DNA of 64,000 nucleotides from Candidatus Woesearchaeota archaeon (GCA_019322485.1 JAHWIK010000032.1:1-64000); one strand, 5' to 3'; shown: positions 48,498-58,056, numbered from the stretch's first letter. Translations and numbers: made by a program. Notes: generated from the sequence alone by a model not told the origin.

Positions 48498-49166
48498 TTA
48501 TTTTAAGATATAGCTCAGGATTTCTCTCATATCCTTTTTGTCAATCACAATATCAGCTACCTTTCTTAAGTCATCTGATTTGCAGTCAAAGGCTATTGCA
48601 AGGCCAACAGTCTCTGCTATCTTTACATCATTATGGTGGTCTCCAACAAAAACGCATTCGCTTAATTTGTAGCCTTCCCGCTTTGCTATTTTCTTTAAAG
48701 CATCTGCTTTCTTCATCATATCATACTCTGTTGCTATTGCTTTTGTCAATCTTCCATTCCTGTTAAAGATGAGTTTGCTGAAGAAGACATCGTCAAAAAC
48801 ATCATTGTAAGCAGGCATCAGGTATTCCATGATTATGTCCAAGCTGCCGGAGATTATTGCAAGCTTCATTCCAGCCTTTTTTAATTTGCTTATTGTCTCC
48901 ATTGCTCCTTTCATCAGGTTGACTTTGTTTTTCTTTAAGGCATTGAAGAACTGTCTTTTTGTTGCTTTCTTTTCAATCCACATTCCAATGTCATGATTAG
49001 CCCAGTCCAGGTAACTTATCTCACCAGAATAATACAGGTCTCTTGCTTTTATCCTTCTTTTTTCATCAGTTTCAAAATAATTATGAAAAAGCTGCCAGGA
49101 AAATTCTATATTATCCACTAAAGTACCGTCGACATCGAAGCATACAAGCTTGTATTTCTTTTTCAT
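48498..49166 (-). CDS. HAD-superfamily phosphatase
   Basis: 222 residues. Motif I FDVDGTLVDN with both catalytic Asp, motif II AIISGSLD, Lys in motif III (KADALKKIAKR), motif IV VFVGDHHNDVKIAE. The helical cap and the CFDVDGTLVDNIEFSWQLF start resemble phosphoserine phosphatase-like enzymes; the true substrate is not clear. Alone between two oppositely arranged units; a TATA-like tttaaagt lies upstream on the minus strand. Confidence 0.9.
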   Translation of the reverse strand: MKKKYKLVCFDVDGTLVDNIEFSWQLFHNYFETDEKRRIKARDLYYSGEISYLDWANHDIGMWIEKKATKRQFFNALKKNKVNLMKGAMETISKLKKAGMKLAIISGSLDIIMEYLMPAYNDVFDDVFFSKLIFNRNGRLTKAIATEYDMMKKADALKKIAKREGYKLSECVFVGDHHNDVKIAETVGLAIAFDCKSDDLRKVADIVIDKKDMREILSYILK

Positions 49167-49229
49167 CTTTAAATTTTATATTGCAAAACTTTAAATAGTT
49201 TTATACAACCTCCGGGCTTGGGTGATATC

Positions 49230-49661
49230 ATGGCAGTAATCGGATTCAATTTCAATAAGATAGATGTTGAGAAAAAAGACGTTGGCAAAGGAAAGGTAAA
49301 CATAAGCAATAATGTTGCTATAAAGAATATTGAACAAAAAGGCATTTCTCTTGGAAAGAGCAAACAAGACGCATTAAGATTCACATTTGAGTTCACATCA
49401 AAGTATGAACCAAAACTTGGAAGCATTCTTCTTGGCGGGGATGTTCTATTCCTAACTGATGCAAGCAAATCAAAGGAGATTCTTGACGGCTGGAAGAAAG
49501 ACAAGAAGGTCCCGAAAGATATCATGGCTGGCATATTGAACACAGTGCTTGCAAAGTGCAATATACAGGCATTGATACTAAGCCAAGAGGTTAATCTGCC
49601 TCCGCCAATACCTCTTCCAAAGGTAAAGGTTGGTGGTAAAGAGAAAGAGTATATTGGCTAA
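49230..49661 (+). CDS. Conserved-looking protein of unknown function, 143 residues
   Basis: Starts at the ATG at 49230 with gggtgat just upstream; a TTG 12 bases before is less plausible. The product begins MAVIGFNFNKIDVEKKDVGK, has a mostly beta fold (KVNISNNVAIKNIEQKGISL, ALRFTFEFTSKYEPKLGSILLGGDVLFL), two helices (SKSKEILDGWKKDKKVPKDI, MAGILNTVLAKCNIQALIL) and a Pro-rich tail. The alternating pattern recalls SecB-like beta-sheet chaperones, but I cannot establish this. No membrane part. Confidence 0.7.
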   Translation: MAVIGFNFNKIDVEKKDVGKGKVNISNNVAIKNIEQKGISLGKSKQDALRFTFEFTSKYEPKLGSILLGGDVLFLTDASKSKEILDGWKKDKKVPKDIMAGILNTVLAKCNIQALILSQEVNLPPPIPLPKVKVGGKEKEYIG

Positions 49662-49707
49662 TTCTTTTTTTTGATTAGTTATAATTAAAAATAATCAATA
49701 GAAAAAT

Positions 49708-50178
49708 AAATCTGAAAATTCCTTCCACAACCACCATAAGGGAATTTTCATCTGCTTTCTTTGTTTTTTTGTATAGAAAGAGTTCAATTTTTGCCCAGAA
49801 ACGCTATTAGAAAAGTATTTATAGAAGAATGAACTATTTTGCTTTTGGTGATAATTTATGGCTGAAGAAAAGTTAAAAAGAATAGAAAGTGATACTGCCA
49901 AAGTGTTCAGGCTAAATCGAGAAGCCGAAGAGTTAATGGCTGCTGGCAAAGAAGATGAAGCCAAAGCAAAACTTGAGGAAGCAAAGCGAATCCTAAGGGA
50001 GATGTTTAGTCTTGAAAGATTCGAAGAAACTGAAATCAAGAAAGAAGAGTTTAATGTTGAACAACATCTGGAAGCTTATCTAGAAGATTTAGCAAGAAGG
50101 GCGGAAGCCGCAAAGGCATATGTAAGAAAAAGTAAGAAAAGAATACCTTAAAGCGTTTCTGGGCAAAAACTCAAGATT
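49708..50178 (-). repeat. Three-hairpin repeat element, copy 5, carrying a gene
   Basis: Left side on the plus strand: aaatctgaaaattccttcc...ataagggaattttca (hairpin B, 49708-49750) and the middle hairpin ctttct...agaaag (to about 49780). Hairpin A has the arms tttttgcccagaaacgct (49788-49805) and agcgtttctgggcaaaaa (50152-50169), a perfect 18-bp inverted repeat, with 346 bp and the whole ORF 49858-50151 between them. The outer parts (caattttt and aaaaactcaagatt) fit the tgattttt/aaaaatcagatt ends of other copies. The right arm begins at the base following the stop codon. Confidence 0.65.
49858..50151 (+). CDS. 97-residue coiled-coil protein inside repeat copy 5
   Basis: Almost fully helical, charged protein (MAEEKLKRIESDTAKVFRLN, REAEELMAAGKEDEAKAKLE) with heptad-like spacing, ending in a basic tail (YVRKSKKRIP). 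The ribosome binding site tggtgat is 7 bases before the ATG, and tatttatag lies about 40 nt upstream as TATA. The gene fills the loop between two 18-bp inverted arms of the repeat element, so it may be cargo of that element. I recognise no family. Confidence 0.65.
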   Translation: MAEEKLKRIESDTAKVFRLNREAEELMAAGKEDEAKAKLEEAKRILREMFSLERFEETEIKKEEFNVEQHLEAYLEDLARRAEAAKAYVRKSKKRIP

Positions 50179-50296
50179 GCTTCGCACCTTTAGTCGTCGC
50201 ACTCTGAATAAACAAGCAGAGGATTTTTAGAATCGATATTGACTTTAGTTTATGCAAAATTTTATAAATCCCTCAGTTTAACCTTTATTGACTAGA

Positions 50297-52606
50297 ATGG
50301 CTCAAAAAGAACTAAAGCTAAAGGTTGCAGAAGCAATACAGGATGATGTAAATAAAGGCATAGTCAGAATAGATAATAGTTTCATGAAGGACATTGATAT
50401 CAAGGTTGGCGATATAGTGGAGTTAGAGGGTGAGCGGAAGACAGTGGCTATTGCTGACAGAGCATATCCAGGCGATATTGGTCTAAATATTGTAAGGATG
50501 GATGGTATCACGCGTAAGAACGCGAAGACTGGCATTGGCGAGATAATAAAGGTAGGGAAAGCTGATGTAAAGGGGGCAAAAAAGATTACTATTGCCCCAG
50601 CCAAAAAAGGCATTGTCATAAGGGCTTCTCCAAATATATTCAAACAGGGCCTGCTTGGAAGAGCTCTTGTTAAAGGTGATATTGTTTCTTTGGGCGGTGG
50701 CCGCAGGAGAAGAACTGCTATGACTGAAAGCCCTTTCTTCGAGGATATATTCAATATTTTAGATGAGAGCAGCATGATGGGCTTTGGTTTTGGCGACATA
50801 AAATTTGTTGTTGCTGATGTAAGCCCAAAAGGCCCGGTTATAATCACTGATGAAACTGAGATTACATTTAATCCTGAAGCAGTTGAGGTAGCTGAGGAAC
50901 GCGTGCCAGAGGTAAGCTACGAGGATATTGGGGGGCTTAGCGAGGAAATCAAGAAGGTTCGTGAAATGGTTGAGCTGCCTTTGAAACATCCTGAAATCTT
51001 TGAGAGGCTTGGGATAGAAGCTCCAAAGGGAGTTTTACTGCATGGAACACCTGGCTGCGGAAAGACCCTGCTTGCTAAGGCTGTTGCTAATGAGACCAAT
51101 TCGCACTTTATATTGATTAATGGCCCTGAGATTATGAGCAAATATTACGGCCAATCAGAGGAGAACCTGCGTAAGAAGTTTGAGGAAGCTGAGAAGAATG
51201 CTCCATCCATAATATTTATCGATGAGATTGATGCGATTGCTCCTAAAAGGGAAGAGATAAAGGGTGAGGTTGAAAGACGTGTTGTGGCTCAGCTGCTTGC
51301 TAATATGGATGGCTTGAAGTCCAGGGGCCGTGTTGTTGTAATTGCAGCTACCAATGTTCCCAATATACTTGATCCTGCCTTGCGAAGACCAGGCAGATTT
51401 GACAGAGAGATTGAAATAGGTGTTCCTGACAGCAATGCTAGGCTGGAGGTATTGAAAATCCATACAAGGAACATGCCTTTGGGAGATAAGAACAAGCCTT
51501 ATTCTGAGAAGGAGAAGGAAAAGGTGCTGAAAGATATTGCAAATGTCACCTATGGTTTTGTTGGTGCTGATTTATCAGCTTTGGCAAAAGAGGCTGCAAT
51601 GATTATCCTAAGGAAGGTCCTGCCGGAAATCCAGTTAAAGAAAGATGAAACAATATCAAAAGAAACTCTTGAAAAACTAAGGATAGGTGCAAGCGACTTC
51701 AGAGAGGCATTAAGGGTTGTAAGGCCTTCTGCTTTAAGGGAGGTTTTGATTGAGAAGCCTTCTACCAAATGGGGAGATATTGGCGGACTGGAAGAAGCCA
51801 AACAGGAGATTAAAGAAGCTGTTGAATGGCCGTTAAAATATCCTGAATCATTCAAAAGGCTTGGTGTTCGCGCTCCAAAAGGGATATTGCTTTACGGTGC
51901 ACCTGGAACAGGTAAAACATTACTTGCTAAGGCTGTTGCAAATGAGTCTGATTCAAACTTTATACTTGTTAAAGGCCCTGAATTATTATCTAAATGGGTT
52001 GGTGAGTCTGAGAGGGCTGTTCGTGAAGTGTTTAAGAAAGCCCGCCAAACAGCTCCAACAATTGTGTTTTTTGATGAGATTGATTCAATTGCCCCTACAA
52101 GAAAAGCCAGCTCTGATACCCATGTAAGCGAGCAGGTTGTCAACCAGATGCTTACAGAGATTGACGGCTTGGAAGAGATGCATGATGTTGTTATAATTGC
52201 TGCAACTAACAGGCCTGATATTGTTGATACTGCACTTTTAAGGCCTGGAAGATTTGACAGGATGATTCTGATTCCTGCTCCTGACAGAGCTACAAGGAAG
52301 AATGTATTTGAGATCCATACAAGAGGGATGCCTCTCAAAGGTGTTGGCCTTGATAAATTAGCAGAGAAGACAGAGGGCTATGCTGGTGCTGATATCGAGG
52401 CTATCTGCCGTGAGGCAGCAATGATTGCCTTAAGGAAGGATATTAAGGTAAAAGAGGTTACTTCTAAAGACTTTGATGATGCTCTCAAGAAGGTAAGGCC
52501 TTCTATCACAAAAGAGATAGAGAAGGCATACGAAGAGATTGGCAGACAGTTTTCTTCTGCTAAAGCAAAGCAGATGAAGGAAGAAGCTCCGAGTTATTTT
52601 GGCTAA
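50297..52606 (+). CDS. cdc48: CDC48/VAT, AAA+ unfoldase
   Basis: 769 residues from the ATG at 50297 (a TTG nine bases upstream is less likely). N-domain with double-psi barrel (1-180, KVGDIVELEGERKTVAIADR), D1 with Walker A GTPGCGKT near 250 and Walker B IIFIDEIDAIAP, D2 with Walker A GAPGTGKT near 535 and Walker B IVFFDEIDSIAP; second region of homology and arginine fingers (RRPGRFDREIEI, LRPGRFDRMILI) present. Unfolds proteins for the proteasome or other partners. TATA-like tttataaat at 50261-50269 predicts a short leader. A glycine-rich loop (GGGRRRRT) at the N-domain is unusual but small. Confidence 0.97.
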   Translation: MAQKELKLKVAEAIQDDVNKGIVRIDNSFMKDIDIKVGDIVELEGERKTVAIADRAYPGDIGLNIVRMDGITRKNAKTGIGEIIKVGKADVKGAKKITIAPAKKGIVIRASPNIFKQGLLGRALVKGDIVSLGGGRRRRTAMTESPFFEDIFNILDESSMMGFGFGDIKFVVADVSPKGPVIITDETEITFNPEAVEVAEERVPEVSYEDIGGLSEEIKKVREMVELPLKHPEIFERLGIEAPKGVLLHGTPGCGKTLLAKAVANETNSHFILINGPEIMSKYYGQSEENLRKKFEEAEKNAPSIIFIDEIDAIAPKREEIKGEVERRVVAQLLANMDGLKSRGRVVVIAATNVPNILDPALRRPGRFDREIEIGVPDSNARLEVLKIHTRNMPLGDKNKPYSEKEKEKVLKDIANVTYGFVGADLSALAKEAAMIILRKVLPEIQLKKDETISKETLEKLRIGASDFREALRVVRPSALREVLIEKPSTKWGDIGGLEEAKQEIKEAVEWPLKYPESFKRLGVRAPKGILLYGAPGTGKTLLAKAVANESDSNFILVKGPELLSKWVGESERAVREVFKKARQTAPTIVFFDEIDSIAPTRKASSDTHVSEQVVNQMLTEIDGLEEMHDVVIIAATNRPDIVDTALLRPGRFDRMILIPAPDRATRKNVFEIHTRGMPLKGVGLDKLAEKTEGYAGADIEAICREAAMIALRKDIKVKEVTSKDFDDALKKVRPSITKEIEKAYEEIGRQFSSAKAKQMKEEAPSYFG

Positions 52607-52614
52607 TCTTTTAA

Positions 52615-53100
52615 ATGAAAAATAAAAAGCTCAGAAAAACAGTTATTTTTCTTGTTTCTATAGCCATACCCTTGCTTGCTGGATTTATAGGGTCAATATC
52701 TACTTCAGGTTCTGTTTCAACATGGTACCAGACAATAAACAAGCCAAGCTTTAATCCTCCTGACTGGGTGTTTGGGCCGGTTTGGACTACTTTGTTTATC
52801 CTTATGGGTATTTCGCTTTATATTATCTGGAGCAAAGGTCTCAAGAAAAAAGGAGTTAAGAAAGCACTTGGTATTTTTGGCGTGCAGCTGGCTTTGAATA
52901 TTTTGTGGTCATTCCTGTTTTTTGGGCTAAAGTCACCATTGTACGGGCTTATTGAGATAGTTATCTTGTGGGCAGCAATCCTGTATACAATTATATTGTT
53001 CTCCAGGGTTTCCAGAACAGCATCTTATCTTCTTATACCCTATATACTATGGGTCAGTTTTGCTGCTGTATTGAACTTTACAATATTTGTTCTAAATTAA
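52615..53100 (+). CDS. TspO/MBR family membrane protein
   Basis: 161 residues with five membrane helices. The signature WYQTINKPSFNPPDWVFGPVW is intact, as are the later FLFFGLKSPLYGLIEI and W-A-A-I positions. TspO binds tetrapyrroles and is thought to work in stress responses; its archaeal role is unknown. It starts 8 bases after the cdc48 stop and may be co-transcribed with it. It is followed by two strong hairpins. Confidence 0.93.
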   Translation: MKNKKLRKTVIFLVSIAIPLLAGFIGSISTSGSVSTWYQTINKPSFNPPDWVFGPVWTTLFILMGISLYIIWSKGLKKKGVKKALGIFGVQLALNILWSFLFFGLKSPLYGLIEIVILWAAILYTIILFSRVSRTASYLLIPYILWVSFAAVLNFTIFVLN

Positions 53101-53119
53101 GGTTTAATAATAAAAACCT

Positions 53120-53173
53120 TCTAGAAACAAGTTTCTAGACCTTTATGTTTTTCGTTTTGCTCAAAACATAAAG
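53120..53173. terminator. Two hairpins after tspO
   Basis: tctagaaac-aa-gtttctaga (53120-53139) and ctttatgtttt...aaaacataaag (53141-53151 with 53163-53173) lie between tspO and gatD. The first belongs to the tight-loop type seen elsewhere; the second has a loop of 11 bases. They may end the cdc48-tspO transcript. Confidence 0.5.
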
Positions 53174-53203
53174 TTTAAATAAATCTACAATTAAGCATCT
53201 TCT

Positions 53204-54484
53204 ATGACAAATGCGAAACCAGGTGACAGGGTTAAGGTAGTTGCTGACAAGGAATATGAAGGCGTACTTATGCCTAATGAGGAGACTGATTCTGTTGTTG
53301 TTAAGCTCGATAATGGCTATAATGTTGGGATTGAGAAAGGAAAGGTAAAGGAGATTAAATTGGTGAAGAAACACGAGGAAAAGGCTTCTAAAAAAGCAAA
53401 ACATGTTCATAAAAAGGGTTTGAAAACAGTTTCTATATTGCATACAGGCGGAACAATTGCCTCAAAGGTGGATTATGAGACTGGCGGAGTTATCTCTAAG
53501 TTTGAGCCAGAAGAACTAATTGATATGTTTCCTGAACTAGATAAGATTGTGAATATAAAGAGCAGATTAGTTGCCCAGATGTTCTCAGAGGATATGATGT
53601 TTGAGCATTATCCGACGATGGCTAAAGCTATTGCTGAGGAAATAAAAAAAGGTGCTGATGGTATTATCCTTACACACGGAACAGATACAATGGGTTATTC
53701 TGCTGCTGCACTTGCTTTTATGCTCGAGGATTTGCCAATTCCAGTTATAATTGTTGGCGCACAGCGCAGCTCTGACAGAGGCAGCTCAGATGCAGGCGTT
53801 AATCTGGTGTGTGCAGCGCAGTTTATTGCTAAGTCTGACTTTGTTGGTGTTGGTGTCTGCATGCACGAGAAAATGGGTGATAATACAAGCGTTATACTGC
53901 CAGCATGCAAAACAAGAAAACTTCATACATCAAGAAGGGATGCATTCAAACCAGTAAATGATTCACCAATAGCCAAGATTAATTTTGACTCTAAAAAGAT
54001 TGATTTTTTGAAAGAAGATTATCCAAAAGCAGAGAAAGGCAAGAAACTAAAACTAAAAGATAAAATCGAGGAAAAGGTTGCTTTGGTTAAGGTTCATCCT
54101 AACTTTAAGGCAGAGCAATTAAGTGCTTACAAAGGCTATAAAGGGCTTGTTATCGAGGGGACTGGCCTGGGGCAGGCTCCTGTTGGCCCTGGAAATGAAA
54201 AGAATCTAAAGGCAATTGAAGAGCTTGTAAAGAACGACTGTATTGTTGTGATGAGTTCTCAGTGCATTTTCGGCAGAACGCAGATGCATGTTTATTCTAA
54301 TGCGATTAATCTGGTTAAAGCAGGTGTTATTCCTGGACAAGATATGCTTCCAGAGACTGCTTTTATCAAGCTGGCTTGGTTGCTAGGCAATTTCTCCCGA
54401 GAAGAAGCTAAGGAATTGATTGGAAAGAATCTTAGAGGAGAAATTAACGAAAGGTTAATGGCTGAAGATTTCTTAAAGGAATAG
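53204..54484 (+). CDS. gatD: Glutamyl-tRNA(Gln) amidotransferase subunit D
   Basis: 426 residues. N-terminal AnsA-like extra domain (DRVKVVADKEYEGVLMPNEE) and the L-asparaginase-type domain with the Thr nucleophile in LHTGGTIASKVDY, plus the second catalytic set THGTDTMGYSA and the Lys-containing SDAGVNL. It provides ammonia from Gln to GatE (at 58143) to change Glu-tRNA(Gln) into Gln-tRNA(Gln), the archaea-specific route. It is separated from gatE by two opposite-strand genes. TATA-like gtttaaataaa lies about 25 nt upstream. Confidence 0.96.
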   Translation: MTNAKPGDRVKVVADKEYEGVLMPNEETDSVVVKLDNGYNVGIEKGKVKEIKLVKKHEEKASKKAKHVHKKGLKTVSILHTGGTIASKVDYETGGVISKFEPEELIDMFPELDKIVNIKSRLVAQMFSEDMMFEHYPTMAKAIAEEIKKGADGIILTHGTDTMGYSAAALAFMLEDLPIPVIIVGAQRSSDRGSSDAGVNLVCAAQFIAKSDFVGVGVCMHEKMGDNTSVILPACKTRKLHTSRRDAFKPVNDSPIAKINFDSKKIDFLKEDYPKAEKGKKLKLKDKIEEKVALVKVHPNFKAEQLSAYKGYKGLVIEGTGLGQAPVGPGNEKNLKAIEELVKNDCIVVMSSQCIFGRTQMHVYSNAINLVKAGVIPGQDMLPETAFIKLAWLLGNFSREEAKELIGKNLRGEINERLMAEDFLKE

Positions 54485-54485
54485 A

Positions 54486-56117
54486 TTATTCAAAGTAGCT
54501 GATTGTTGGTCTTGCACGTATTGATTCAACGACTACTCCAAGATAAGGAGCATCTGGAATATTCTGTTTAGACCTCCCTACAACCTCTGCGAATAAGTCC
54601 TTTGCAGGTGGAGTAAACCTGTCTAAATATGCAGAACTAACTTTTCTTTTTCCTTTTAAGATATTAGTAAACTGAGCATCAAAACTAACAAGTTCTACAA
54701 CCTTGAAATAATTATCAAAATCACTAGCCAGTGCTTTATACCTTATGGGAAAGTGCATCTTCCCTTTATGCCACAATATAGCAGTTGATGCTTCGTTATC
54801 TAACAGGGAAAGTAGTTCATCTTCATCATCACAGAATATAAACGCGTTCTGAGAAACATATGTATGGCTCTTTTGAGTTCTTGTCCTCATACCTATAGGA
54901 GTGCAAGCCAGGTTTACCTCGTCCTTCCCGCCATATACTGTAGTGCCTTCTGGGAACACTGCGTCTGACTTCTTAAAATATGGGTCATATTGGATTGAGA
55001 TGAATGAGTTCCAAGCATTGTCTCCATACCATGCTCGATTCCTGAATACATGATCAAGATATGCTTGTCTTAGTCTTGGGTCTGGGTTAACCCTTGCTGT
55101 CTCAAAGTTGACTCCTTTTGAAAGGTCTAGTGTGTGGCTATATGAATTTGGGTTATCCATCCAAGGTCTGTGGAACATTTTTCTTAGCTTCTTTAGTCTA
55201 TCTTCTAGGTGAGCAGGAGGGTTTTTGTCTGATAATGCACTATAATATTTTAAGAAGTGTCTCTTTAGCATCTTAATCCTATAATCATCAAAGCCTCCAC
55301 TTACTGCTCTTTTGATGTCTTTGTCGTAGGATTCTAATTCTGCAATTAATGTAAATAGAGTATGGATGAACTTTTCTTGTCCTTTTTTGTACTTGTAATA
55401 AAACGCTTCCATGGGGACATCATCAAAGCCTTCCCAGAATATTTTTGCAATATTCATTTCATGCTTAAGTCCAAGAATGAACTCTTCTTTATTCCTGCAG
55501 CTACTGTCAAACGCTCCTGGAGTGATTGTTGTTTTTGCTTTAGTTCTCTTTCTGCCAATGTCTCTCCATGTTCCAGTTACATTTCCTGTAAACATAGAAG
55601 GCCTACTCCTTTGGTATACATTATTATCCTCAGGTCCTGGTTCGATTTCTGTCTTATATTCTATGCTTTGAACATAATGAGGAATTTGAATAAGACCTGT
55701 GATTTTTCTTACATATTGTTCTCTTTGCTCTGTTGTTTTGTATATGTCTCCGAGTCTTGATTCTAAAGGGGCTGTTTGAGTTGCTAATTCTAAACCTTTA
55801 GGGAGAAATTGTTTTCTTTTCTTAGGTGTTGGTAGTTCAGTTTCTGGTTTCTTTGGTCCTGGAGATTCTGGAAAACTATTTGCAGAAGAATACCAGCTTG
55901 CTAATCCAATAACTAAAGCTGCTCCTGCTGCAATTGCAGTGCCGATTAAAGGTATTCTATACCATGAGCTTTGTTGTTCAGGAGCTTCTACCTTTTCCTG
56001 AACTACTGGAGTAGGAGCTCTTGCTGGTTGTCTAAATCCTGGTTTCTGCGCCTTCCTTACCTTGCCCTTGTCTCTAAGCCTTTCCTGCCTTGATTTCTTA
56101 TTCCTTTTCTTAGCCAT
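54486..56117 (-). CDS. Membrane-anchored protein of unknown function, 543 residues
   Basis: From the ATG at 56117 (MAKKRNKKSRQERLRDKGKV); a frame back to 56201 would enter the PEPCK stop region without a ribosome binding site. The N-terminus is very basic, followed by a Pro-rich stretch, one membrane helix (about 55-75, IPLIGTAIAAGAALVIGLA) and a large domain to which I can assign no family (many Arg, Tyr, Asp; KTTITPGAFDSSC and HEMNIAKIFWEGFDDVPMEAFYY). The H-E-M-N motif is suggestive of metal binding, with K-H-E-M-N near residue 240, but there is no confident protease motif. It lies alone between gatD and PEPCK. Confidence 0.6.
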   Translation of the reverse strand: MAKKRNKKSRQERLRDKGKVRKAQKPGFRQPARAPTPVVQEKVEAPEQQSSWYRIPLIGTAIAAGAALVIGLASWYSSANSFPESPGPKKPETELPTPKKRKQFLPKGLELATQTAPLESRLGDIYKTTEQREQYVRKITGLIQIPHYVQSIEYKTEIEPGPEDNNVYQRSRPSMFTGNVTGTWRDIGRKRTKAKTTITPGAFDSSCRNKEEFILGLKHEMNIAKIFWEGFDDVPMEAFYYKYKKGQEKFIHTLFTLIAELESYDKDIKRAVSGGFDDYRIKMLKRHFLKYYSALSDKNPPAHLEDRLKKLRKMFHRPWMDNPNSYSHTLDLSKGVNFETARVNPDPRLRQAYLDHVFRNRAWYGDNAWNSFISIQYDPYFKKSDAVFPEGTTVYGGKDEVNLACTPIGMRTRTQKSHTYVSQNAFIFCDDEDELLSLLDNEASTAILWHKGKMHFPIRYKALASDFDNYFKVVELVSFDAQFTNILKGKRKVSSAYLDRFTPPAKDLFAEVVGRSKQNIPDAPYLGVVVESIRARPTISYFE

Positions 56118-56193
56118 ACCGACTATAGGGCAGGCTAGGAGTATATAAATGTTTCCTATATTACTACTAACTAGTAAGTAATTAAGAAAAAAA

Positions 56194-58056
56194 TTAAACA
56201 AAATCAGCAGGAGTAATATCGTCCTTTCCGTATTTTTCTTTTGCTTCTTTTAAACGAGTTCTTTGCTGCTCTAGATGGTCAAGGAAGACCTGAGGTATCT
56301 TTTCCTCTAGAGAGTAAATCTGCTCTATCCTGTCCATCTTCTCAAGCCACATTGGAACCCTGATTGAGAACTGCTCAATGTATTCTGCCTCTGTGTAGTC
56401 TTTATCAAAGACCTGCTTGAACAAAGCCTTAAGGTCATCATACTTTGGAATAAATCCAATTGGTGTTTCGATTGCATCATACTCGCCATGTACACGGCCT
56501 TCTGACCAAAGTAACCAGATTTTCTTGTCAAGCTTTGAGTTAAGGAATTTGCCGTCTTTCTTAAGGAAATAGTTTGTTGCAAACACTAAAGGTGTCTTAT
56601 CCAGGTCCTCGCCAAACTTTAAGTGATTCTGTATGTAAACTCCTAATGGAACAGTTAGGAAATCCATGTTTGCCATTGGGCTTATTTTACGAACACCCTC
56701 TTTCCCTAGTGTGGCTGATGTTGTTTCTGACTCTAAGCAGGCACCAACAAAAACACCATGTGACCAGCTTAGGCTTTGGTAAACTGGAACTGATGTGTCT
56801 GAGTCACGGCCGCCATACAAAAATCCATCAACTGCAACTCCTTCTGGGTCATCTGCTTTAGGATCTGCATTATCTAATTCAGAAATCCTTATTGTATAAC
56901 GGGCATTCTTGTGTGCAGGAGGAATCTCTTTTCCGTTTGCATCTGTCTTGCCTTTTGTCCATTCACCAGAGAAGCTCTCTCCAGAGTCTGGAATGTCTTT
57001 GCCCATGTTAAGCCAATAAGGCTTGCCGTCCTTAACAAGAACATTTGAAACAATCAATTCACGAGGTGTTGTCAATGCTTTGTAGATTATTGGGTCATCA
57101 TTTGGATTAACGTCTGTTATGATTCCAAAGATGCCCTGCTCAATGTTAACTGCATAAGGCTTTCCGTCTTCTCCTGGCCTTATGTAAGCAATATCATCCC
57201 CGATTATTGTCTGGCCAGGAACCATTGCTGTTGATGTTTTTCCGCAAGCAGAAGGATAAGCACCTGTAAAGTATGTCACGCGATTCTTTCCTTCTGGCTT
57301 TATACCCATCACAAACATATGCTCACAAAGCCAGTCTTCCTTGCTAGCACGGCTTATTGCTAGTCTTAAAGCCAATTTCTTCAAACCAAGACTGTTTCCA
57401 GCATATTGGTTGTTTACAGTAAGAACACGCTCTTCTTCTAAATCCATATAGATTCTTCTTTTGTCAATATCTACACTATTTCCGCGCTCATCAAGCTTTC
57501 CAGCTGAGTGTATAAAATAGAAGAACTCATCCTTCTTTTCCATGTTTTTGAATTGCTCATAGCCTGCACGGTAAAGTATGTCCTCGCTATGCCCAACATA
57601 AGATGAATCTGTTAATTGCAAAGCCATTATTGAGAACTTTGAGTTCAATGGACCAAGGCAAAAAAACCTTATAATCATCTCTTTGCCTTCCATAACTCCA
57701 TCCATGTATTCATGGACTTCTTTTAGGCCTTCTTCTCTATTCTTTGTGTTTATTACCTTGCTTAGCTTAAGTCCTTCTGGAACAAGAACAACTGTGTTGC
57801 CTTTATCACGAGCCTGGTCATTAATTCCATCATAATGGATTGTATGGCCTTCTGTTGCTAACTTGCGTTCCTCGCCATTCTTGATAGAAAGCTGTCTGAC
57901 ATATTCGATGTCTTCTTTAGAATCAGTAAGAACAGTTACTTTAGCTGGCTTGCAGTGTTTGATGTACTTCTCTACAACTTGCATCACTTTAGGGTTATTC
58001 AAAGCCTCTAGCTTAGCTAGATTTCCTTCATTTAGTATTGTTTTGTCGATTTCCAT
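56194..58056 (-). CDS. pckG: Phosphoenolpyruvate carboxykinase (GTP)
   Basis: 620 residues, the GTP-dependent type. P-loop with hyper-reactive Cys: TGAYPSACGKTSTAMV near residue 273; the metal- and substrate-binding segments HMFVMGIKPEGKNR, GDDIAYI, and the Arg of R-x-S-K (LAISRASKEDW) are kept. Interconverts oxaloacetate and PEP, the gluconeogenic entry. The PPDK gene 1.6 kb away also makes PEP, so both routes to PEP are present. It is divergent from gatE, with a TATA-like region near 58100 on either strand. Confidence 0.97.
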   Translation of the reverse strand: MEIDKTILNEGNLAKLEALNNPKVMQVVEKYIKHCKPAKVTVLTDSKEDIEYVRQLSIKNGEERKLATEGHTIHYDGINDQARDKGNTVVLVPEGLKLSKVINTKNREEGLKEVHEYMDGVMEGKEMIIRFFCLGPLNSKFSIMALQLTDSSYVGHSEDILYRAGYEQFKNMEKKDEFFYFIHSAGKLDERGNSVDIDKRRIYMDLEEERVLTVNNQYAGNSLGLKKLALRLAISRASKEDWLCEHMFVMGIKPEGKNRVTYFTGAYPSACGKTSTAMVPGQTIIGDDIAYIRPGEDGKPYAVNIEQGIFGIITDVNPNDDPIIYKALTTPRELIVSNVLVKDGKPYWLNMGKDIPDSGESFSGEWTKGKTDANGKEIPPAHKNARYTIRISELDNADPKADDPEGVAVDGFLYGGRDSDTSVPVYQSLSWSHGVFVGACLESETTSATLGKEGVRKISPMANMDFLTVPLGVYIQNHLKFGEDLDKTPLVFATNYFLKKDGKFLNSKLDKKIWLLWSEGRVHGEYDAIETPIGFIPKYDDLKALFKQVFDKDYTEAEYIEQFSIRVPMWLEKMDRIEQIYSLEEKIPQVFLDHLEQQRTRLKEAKEKYGKDDITPADFV

